From the NCBI GenBank assembly GCA_009784745.1, contig WQXR01000039.1, positions 1-11,008 of the forward strand: a stretch of DNA of 11,008 nt. The letters run 5' to 3'. The notes under the pieces were generated by a model, which saw only the letters and a program-made list of their open reading frames with translations, ran no database searches and had not been told where the DNA came from. The stretch comes from Methanomassiliicoccaceae archaeon (GTDB lineage: Archaea; Thermoplasmatota; Thermoplasmata; Methanomassiliicoccales; Methanomethylophilaceae). The position numbers and the translations under genes are program-made. Below, piece after piece: positions 6,682 through 11,008 of the stretch (position 1 is the first letter of the stretch; every line of letters starts with the position of its first letter).

Positions 6682-7186
6682 GTTCTTGACCCTTCTCAAT
6701 ATCGATGTAACACGGAGTGGGGTATTTCATGGACGCTTTCCATAATGCTTCCTTTGCAAGACCGAAATGAGCGGGACCGCAGCTTATTGTCATGATCGCC
6801 TGATCATGTTCCATCCTTGCCGCCGTTCCGACGTTCTTGCCGAACGCGTTCCTCATTCCCGATGAAACACGGTCTGCTCCTGCGCCCGTTGCTAATTTGT
6901 TCTCTCTGAGAACAATATGCGGATATACTCTCACTTTCAAATGGTAATTTGCTGCGCCCACTTTCTTGCTCATAACTCTGTTAGCGGCTATGCGTCCCGC
7001 TTCCAGAGCGGTGTGCCTTACCTGAACACGGTTCTCTACTTTCAACGTTAACACAATGGGAAAATCTGCGGATGATCCCATATCATACTGCGATATCCTG
7101 TTGTTCGGGACACCGCCCATATATTCTCTGCGTGTGAACGCCTGACCTTTGACCTGTCTGTACATCAATGCGGGCTTTCTTGCCAT
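6671..7186 (-). CDS. rpl10e: Large-subunit ribosomal protein uL16 (archaeal L10e)
   Basis: This protein binds 23S rRNA near the peptidyl-transferase centre and A-site tRNA, corresponding to bacterial L16. The 171 residues are close to the family's usual length. The whole chain is typical: MARKPALMYRQVKGQAFTRR at the N-terminus, YMGGVPNNRI, the PIVLTLKVENRVQVRH strand, the basic YHLKVRVYPHIVLRENK stretch, the GADR-SSGMRNAFGK loop and an RMEHDQ segment. The start has GGTGAT four bases upstream and a TATA-like element about 50 bases upstream. It is the first gene of a two-gene unit with dph2, linking a ribosomal protein to modification of EF-2. Nothing is odd about it. Confidence 0.97.
   Translation of the reverse strand: MARKPALMYRQVKGQAFTRREYMGGVPNNRISQYDMGSSADFPIVLTLKVENRVQVRHTALEAGRIAANRVMSKKVGAANYHLKVRVYPHIVLRENKLATGAGADRVSSGMRNAFGKNVGTAARMEHDQAIMTISCGPAHFGLAKEALWKASMKYPTPCYIDIEKGQELVA
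6690..6696 (-). promoter_or_regulatory. Ribosome binding site for dph2 inside the 3' end of rpl10e
   Basis: The minus strand reads AGAAGGG, 8 bases before TTG at 6681. It lies within the codons for the C-terminal EKGQ of L10e and decides in favour of the inner TTG as the dph2 start. Confidence 0.5.
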
Positions 7187-7190
7187 TTAT

Positions 7191-7196
7191 ATCACC
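7191..7196 (-). promoter_or_regulatory. Ribosome binding site of rpl10e
   Basis: The minus strand reads GGTGAT followed by ATAA and the ATG at 7186. It is a standard archaeal site, with somewhat tight spacing. Confidence 0.6.
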
Positions 7197-7230
7197 AATA
7201 ATGGTCTAATGAAAGCAGACAATCCGCAGG

Positions 7231-7242
7231 ACATATTTAAGG
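7231..7242 (-). promoter_or_regulatory. Candidate TATA box of the rpl10e-dph2 unit
   Basis: The minus strand reads CCTTAAATATGT. It lies about 50 bases before the rpl10e start, so a transcript would begin near 7210 with a leader of roughly 24 bases. Confidence 0.55.
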
Positions 7243-7266
7243 ACTATTGCCTTAACGCCCTCCTGA

Positions 7267-7304
7267 TGACGTATACGCGTCCTATTTTCGTCATTATCGT
7301 GACG
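7267..7304. promoter_or_regulatory. Cluster of TGACG/CGTCA half-sites in the divergent promoter region
   Basis: TGACG occurs at 7267-7271 and 7300-7304, and CGTCA at 7289-7293. The last two form an inverted repeat with a 6-base gap, followed by a T-run. The cluster sits between the two outward-facing TATA candidates and could bind a regulator of both units. A plus-strand terminator reading is weak because no plus-strand gene lies upstream in the window. Confidence 0.25.
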
Positions 7305-7350
7305 ATTTTTGTGTTTCCCGTTCATTTAGCGTCCGTGTGTACGCGCGGAG

Positions 7351-7360
7351 TTTATTATAT
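7351..7360 (+). promoter_or_regulatory. Candidate TATA box of the 7399-10300 cluster
   Basis: TTTATTATAT lies about 45 bases before the ATG at 7399, giving a predicted leader of only 10-20 bases. It is the best AT-rich element facing right in the gap. Confidence 0.4.
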
Positions 7361-7389
7361 GATGTTAATGTTATACACGACAAAGAGCA

Positions 7390-7395
7390 GGTGAT
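7390..7395 (+). promoter_or_regulatory. Ribosome binding site of the 7399 gene
   Basis: GGTGAT lies three bases before the ATG at 7399. It matches the rpl10e site in sequence and supports this start. Confidence 0.55.
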
Positions 7396-7398
7396 GGT

Positions 7399-8403
7399 AT
7401 GAGCACATTCAATATAACGGTACGATCGGAGAATGAGGATAAGCGCATACCTATTTCCGTTGCGTCAAATGTGATGAATGATGTTCAGCTTCTGCTTGTT
7501 CACATCGGAAGTTCGATCATCTCCGGAGAGTTGGGATATCAGAACAAAGTTGATACGAAACTTTCCGAAAGATTTACGTTATACATGGATCCGAAAGGAG
7601 GGGTATCATTCTCATCCGCGGGAAAAGGAAAAAGCGATCTCATGGATATTACCGTTTCCTTACTGAAAACTACGTTAGAGAGAATGGGATCCGGATCCGG
7701 AACGTACTGGATGGAAGATACGTACAAAGATCCGAGGTACAGATGTCTCGTGCTTAATGATCTTATACGTTTATCGAAACACCTTTCGCCGGAAAAAGGT
7801 TATAGATTATTCTTTGCAAAGGATGATAATGAGATCGCGTTCAACCCCGTTGATATTGAAAAAGCGGAGGCTTTTCTTAACGGTGCGGGAAAGATATCAA
7901 AAGGTTCCGTTCCGGGAATATTATACGGCGTGAGCACAAAAAGAGGAGCACCGATGTACGGGTTCGTCGTAGGCGACAGCCGTATCAAGATATCATTCCG
8001 TTCAAAGGAAGCGGAGAGCAACGCATCCGAATACGTTAACGGTGCAGTTCTCATAACGGGAACGTTAAGATATTCCGATGACGGTGAATTGTTGGATATA
8101 ACGAACATCGATTCCGTCGATCCTTATGATAAAAGGAGATTCGACCATATGATATCGGCGGAACGTGATATCCTTTTGTCAAAAGCGATCGATATCTCTG
8201 TGAAATATGACAGAGAAAAAGCAGAATGGAAGTTAAGTTATCCTGATCTCGGGATATCATCAACAAATCAGCATTGGGATACTGCCGTGACGGAATTCCA
8301 TGATTATTTCGTTTTCCTTTGCGACAACTACCTGAAAAAGGATGATAATGAATTATCGGAAGAGGAAAAAGAAGTAAAGGAACTTCTGATATCGCTTATC
8401 TGA
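7399..8403 (+). CDS. Uncharacterised 334-residue protein heading the RNase P-YhbY-serS cluster
   Basis: I do not recognise this family. No signal peptide, membrane segment or metal-binding cysteine cluster is visible, so it is probably soluble and cytoplasmic. Three parts can be told apart by eye. Residues 1-165 are mixed alpha/beta, with a helix around 23-42 and the strand RFTLYMDPKGGVSFSS. Residues about 168-243 are rich in short strands (GILYGVST, MYGFVVGDSRIKISFRS, AVLITGTLRYSDDGELLDITNI) and look OB-like or small beta-barrel. Residues about 262-334 (ISVKYDREKAEWKLSYPDLG, then a long helix and an acidic DDNELSEEEKEVKELL end) resemble HicB-type antitoxin-like folds; this is only an impression. 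Codon use looks like that of the neighbours. Five bases or fewer separate it from rnp4, so it is probably co-transcribed with RNA-processing genes; a nucleic-acid role is inferred from context only. Confidence 0.85.
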   Translation: MSTFNITVRSENEDKRIPISVASNVMNDVQLLLVHIGSSIISGELGYQNKVDTKLSERFTLYMDPKGGVSFSSAGKGKSDLMDITVSLLKTTLERMGSGSGTYWMEDTYKDPRYRCLVLNDLIRLSKHLSPEKGYRLFFAKDDNEIAFNPVDIEKAEAFLNGAGKISKGSVPGILYGVSTKRGAPMYGFVVGDSRIKISFRSKEAESNASEYVNGAVLITGTLRYSDDGELLDITNIDSVDPYDKRRFDHMISAERDILLSKAIDISVKYDREKAEWKLSYPDLGISSTNQHWDTAVTEFHDYFVFLCDNYLKKDDNELSEEEKEVKELLISLI

Positions 8404-8417
8404 ACGGAATGAAAAAA

Positions 8418-8735
8418 ATGTCCAGAAAACGAATCTCGCAGAACGATATCGAAAAGATTGCGGCAGAACGCATCGAAACATTAATGACATTGTCAAAGGA
8501 GCAGGCATCATACGGAGATATCGATCTTGCAAGAAGATATGTTGATATTGCGAGACGGATAAGCATGCGCACCCGTACAAGAATATCAAAAGAGCACATA
8601 TATTGCAAGAATTGCTTAGCACCGATGACCGCATCGACGTTTCAGGTCCGTCTGAAAAGGCATAAGGTTATAATGCGGTGCGCCGAATGCGGTAATGTAA
8701 AAAGAGTGCCGTACATAAAGGAGCAGCGCGAATGA
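8418..8735 (+). CDS. rnp4: Ribonuclease P protein component 4 (Rpp21/Rpr2 family)
   Basis: Archaeal RNase P uses this subunit, paired with RNP1 (Rpp29), to help the catalytic RNA cut the 5' leader from pre-tRNA. The N-terminal half is two basic helices (IEKIAAERIETLMTLS and DLARRYVDIARRISMRTR). The C-terminal half is a zinc ribbon with CKNC and CAEC; numbered from the outer ATG at 8409, the cysteines are C66, C69, C91 and C94. The 105-108 residue length fits the family. I prefer the ATG at 8418 because GGAATGA lies upstream of it at usable spacing, while the ATG at 8409 sits five bases after the previous stop without room for a site; 8409 remains possible. Its end overlaps the next start by four bases (ATGA). 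Confidence 0.9.
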   Translation: MSRKRISQNDIEKIAAERIETLMTLSKEQASYGDIDLARRYVDIARRISMRTRTRISKEHIYCKNCLAPMTASTFQVRLKRHKVIMRCAECGNVKRVPYIKEQRE

Positions 8736-9025
8736 GTGAGAAGGAAGCAAAAAAGGAAATAATGCGCAGATCGCATGAAATCAACGCAACAATGCACGTT
8801 GGTAAAGAAGGATTGAAGGAAAGCGTGTTCGAAGAATTGAATATTCAATTGAAGGCGCACAGAATAGTGAAGATAAAAGTGCTTCCCTCTTCGGAATCCG
8901 AAACGAAGGATATTGCAGATGCTTTATCGAAAGCAACGAATTCTGTTATAGTCGATACAAGAGGAAGTGTTGTCATACTGACGGATAAAAGAACATGGGA
9001 TTCCCTGTCGCAAAAGAAGTTCTGA
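8732..9025 (+). CDS. CRM-domain (YhbY/CRS1 family) RNA-binding protein
   Basis: Stand-alone CRM proteins bind RNA; bacterial YhbY associates with pre-50S ribosomal particles, and plant CRM proteins aid group II intron splicing. The archaeal role is not settled. The 97 residues are one CRM domain. It has the loop VGKEGL at residues 23-28 (the family's GxxG-type RNA-binding loop), the strand LKAHRIVKIKVL at 40-51, and RGSVVILTDKR at 77-87. The start overlaps the rnp4 stop as ATGA, and GGAG lies about 10 bases upstream. Being between an RNase P subunit and serS suggests a part in tRNA or ribosome assembly. Confidence 0.9.
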   Translation: MSEKEAKKEIMRRSHEINATMHVGKEGLKESVFEELNIQLKAHRIVKIKVLPSSESETKDIADALSKATNSVIVDTRGSVVILTDKRTWDSLSQKKF

Positions 9026-9037
9026 GAGGTTTTAGAG

Positions 9038-10300
9038 ATGTTAGATGTGAACATAATAAGACAAGACCCCGAAATGATCAGACAGATGCTTAAGAACAGG
9101 AATTACACTGATGATAAATTGAATTCCTTTCTGAACGCGGATAAAGAATGGCGTATACTCACTGATAAAGGGAACGCACTCAGGAAGAAGCGGAACGATT
9201 TTTCTCAGCTGATATCAGGATTGAAAGGCGATGAAAAGAAAAAAGCAATAGATGAGATGCGCCTGGTGTCCGATGAGATAAATAATATTGATCTGAAACT
9301 TACAGAACTTGATGACATAAGGAATGAATGTGTTCTTAACATTCCGAATATTCCGCACGCATCCGTTCCGACAGGAAAGGATGCGGATGATAATCTTATT
9401 GTCGGAGAATACGGAAAGAAACGTAAGTTCGATTTCGAACCGAAGGAACATTTCGATATAATGGAATCATTGGACATCGTTGATTTTGAACGCGGTGTGA
9501 AAATATCCGGAAGCGGATTCTACGTTCTGAAAGGCGATGGTGCAAGACTTGAGCGTGCATTGATAAATTATATGCTTGATGTTCATCGTATTCAGGGTTA
9601 CAAAGAGATATTCACGCCTGCAGTGATAAACAGGAACGCAGTGATCGGTACAGGACAGTATCCTAACCTGAAAGATGATATGTACTGGCTTGAACGCGAT
9701 GATATGTGGCTGAATCCTACGGCAGAGGTTCCCGTGACAAATCTGCACAGAGAGGAAATTTTTGACAGAAATGAACTTCCCATCTCGTATACTGCATACT
9801 TACCATCATTCAGACGCGAAGCGGGTAAGCGTTCCGATACGCGAGGCATCGTCAGAGTTCATCAGTTCAACAAAGTGGAAATGGTCAAATTCGTTGAACC
9901 GGAATATTCGATCGATATGCTTGATGAACTTCGTGATAACGCGGAAGATGTTATTCGCGGATTAGAACTTCCGTATCGTGTTCTCCTGCTTTGTACGGGT
10001 GACATGAGTTTCGCGGCGTCCAAATGCTTTGACCTTGAATTATACGCCCCGGGAGGCAACAGATGGCTTGAGGCTTCCTCCTGTTCATGTTTCACAGATT
10101 TTCAGGCTCGCAGGGCGCACATAAAATACCGTCCGGAACCTCATCTGAAAAGTGAGTTCATACACACACTGAACGGCTCCGGCCTCGCGTTACCGAGAAC
10201 TATGGTCGCCGTCCTTGAGAATTATCAGAACAAGGACGGAACGGTAACGATACCGAAGGTATTGAGAAAGTATATGCAAGATCAGGAAATAATAGGATGA
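9038..10300 (+). CDS. serS: Seryl-tRNA synthetase, common (bacterial/eukaryotic-like) type
   Basis: SerRS activates serine with ATP and charges tRNA-Ser (and tRNA-Sec where present) in the cytoplasm. The 420 residues fit the common type. An N-terminal coiled-coil arm that grips the tRNA long variable arm spans about residues 27-105. Motif 1 is around RLERALINYMLD (170-181). The serine-binding TAE is at 228-230 (NPTAEVP). Motif 2 is FRREAGKRSDTRG (258-270), with RVHQF (273-277). Motif 3 is GLALPRTMVAVLENYQ (382-397). It is not the rare zinc-dependent methanogen type, which lacks this arrangement. GAGAGG lies eight bases before the ATG; the gap from the CRM gene is 12 bases. It is the last gene of the cluster and converges on the HD gene. 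Confidence 0.97.
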   Translation: MLDVNIIRQDPEMIRQMLKNRNYTDDKLNSFLNADKEWRILTDKGNALRKKRNDFSQLISGLKGDEKKKAIDEMRLVSDEINNIDLKLTELDDIRNECVLNIPNIPHASVPTGKDADDNLIVGEYGKKRKFDFEPKEHFDIMESLDIVDFERGVKISGSGFYVLKGDGARLERALINYMLDVHRIQGYKEIFTPAVINRNAVIGTGQYPNLKDDMYWLERDDMWLNPTAEVPVTNLHREEIFDRNELPISYTAYLPSFRREAGKRSDTRGIVRVHQFNKVEMVKFVEPEYSIDMLDELRDNAEDVIRGLELPYRVLLLCTGDMSFAASKCFDLELYAPGGNRWLEASSCSCFTDFQARRAHIKYRPEPHLKSEFIHTLNGSGLALPRTMVAVLENYQNKDGTVTIPKVLRKYMQDQEIIG

Positions 10301-10305
10301 TCGTT

Positions 10306-10317
10306 CCGCTTCTGCGG
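10306..10317. terminator. Short inverted repeat between convergent serS and HD genes (possible shared terminator)
   Basis: CCGC-TTCT-GCGG forms a four-base-pair GC stem within the 17-base gap. It is the only structure there. It lacks a T-run on either side and is weak, so termination by it is a guess. Confidence 0.2.
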
Positions 10318-11008
10318 TCAGATATTCATGCTCTCAAGTTTCTCTATCAATCCTTTCGCATCAATTTCCGTATCCGCGGATAATAATTTTCGCTTAAGCT
10401 CCTCCTTTCCGTTGGATAACGATCTTGACGATATTCCGTAGCATTCGGAAACATACGCTTCCATATATGCGGCCAAGCGGTCGCATGCTTTGATCTCTTT
10501 TCCTCCTGGGCCTGCGAACGGTTCATCGACAAGCGAAAGGAATTCCTTATGCCAACTCTCCGGTAATAACGGTAATACCGTTTTAGATATCATCTCTTTC
10601 TCGTATTCCGATAACAATTCATCCAAACCGTCGATGCTCGTCTTTATCGGCGTTATCACGTCTTTCGTCAGCACTTCCGGAAGATCATGGAATAATGCGG
10701 TAAAGTAATCTTTGTAGATACGTTCATCATCCGCTTTAATATCCATATTGTGAAGGAACACCATATTTGCAACTAATAACATATGACCCAGCACTGATGT
10801 TTCCGGAATTCTCGGAACTTTTGCCCACCGTTTCTGGAATCTCAATTGACCGCAAAGGTCGATGAAATCGAATGTATCTTTGGCGAACATGAGACTCTTC
10901 ACGCCCGTGATATCCTCATATTCTCTTATCTGTCTGTCGATCTCCTCTTTTGTTCTGTCGATACCGAACATCGTGGGGTTCGCTTTATACAATAACTTAA
11001 ACTCCCAC
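10318..11008 (-). CDS. HD-domain phosphohydrolase, YfbR/COG1896-like (N-terminus probably beyond window)
   Basis: HD-domain hydrolases of the YfbR type remove phosphate from deoxynucleoside 5'-monophosphates using a divalent metal. Numbering from TTG at 10992, the likely metal ligands are H70 (ETSVLGH), H102 and D103 (FHDLPEV) and D171 (KACDRLAAYMEAY). E106 and D111 match the HD-x-x-E-----D pattern of the family, with TPIK following. The frame stays open to the right edge and reads WEFKLLYKANPTMFGID across the TTG with no stop or ribosome binding site. The true start therefore probably lies outside the window, and the HD region would be the C-terminal part of a longer protein. The substrate is not shown by sequence; other HD phosphatase activities are possible. 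Confidence 0.85.
   Translation of the reverse strand, partial: WEFKLLYKANPTMFGIDRTKEEIDRQIREYEDITGVKSLMFAKDTFDFIDLCGQLRFQKRWAKVPRIPETSVLGHMLLVANMVFLHNMDIKADDERIYKDYFTALFHDLPEVLTKDVITPIKTSIDGLDELLSEYEKEMISKTVLPLLPESWHKEFLSLVDEPFAGPGGKEIKACDRLAAYMEAYVSECYGISSRSLSNGKEELKRKLLSADTEIDAKGLIEKLESMNI

Noticed and set aside
7289..7309. Intrinsic terminator (inverted repeat followed by T-run)
   Set aside because: The stem is only five pairs and no plus-strand gene precedes it within the window; a regulatory half-site pair is at least as likely.
8353..8634. Minus-strand open frames over rnp4 and neighbouring genes
   Set aside because: Cysteine- and serine-rich low-quality translations antisense to well-supported genes.
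10990..10992. TTG at 10992 as the true start of the HD protein
   Set aside because: No ribosome binding site precedes it and the frame continues to the window edge with protein-like sequence (WEFKLLYKANP), so a start outside is more likely.

Overview
The window looks archaeal. Evidence is an uL16 protein of the archaeal/eukaryotic L10e type, a Dph2 diphthamide enzyme, an RNase P Rpp21/RNP4 zinc-ribbon subunit, a stand-alone archaeal CRM/YhbY protein, TTTAAATATG-like TATA boxes about 50 bases upstream of starts, and GGTGA-type ribosome binding sites. The seryl-tRNA synthetase of the common type, together with a giant GLUG-repeat and InlB-type surface protein, suggests a Thermoplasmatota member, perhaps a gut-associated Methanomassiliicoccales. 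That lineage is an inference; no methanogenesis gene is in view.

Layout. (1) Positions 1-5159, minus strand: one uninterrupted reading frame of at least 1719 codons, still open at the left edge. It encodes a secreted, multi-module adhesin-like protein with a signal sequence. It has three modules, each a globular head followed by a GLUG repeat array, holding 4, 8 and 12 full repeats plus one terminal degenerate repeat each. An InlB-type B-repeat and a beta-rich tail follow. (2) Positions 5160-5682: a non-coding control region with two TATA candidates (one inside a perfect palindrome), a 5'-UTR inverted repeat, a G6 ribosome binding site, and a tandem array of about ten 20-bp units rich in GATC. 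The array runs into the last codons of dph2. (3) Positions 5683-7186, minus strand: rpl10e followed by overlapping dph2. (4) Positions 7187-7398: divergent promoter region. (5) Positions 7399-10300, plus strand: a tightly packed four-gene cluster of an unrecognised 334-residue protein, RNase P subunit RNP4, a CRM/YhbY RNA-binding protein and serS. (6) Positions 10318-11008, minus strand: an HD-domain phosphohydrolase convergent with serS; its reading frame is open at the right edge.

The centre of the window (5683-10300) is a translation neighbourhood: ribosomal protein, EF-2 modification, tRNA 5' maturation, RNA binding and tRNA charging. The left half is an accessory, fast-evolving surface-protein locus. 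No IS element, integrase, CRISPR array, tRNA or rRNA was seen.
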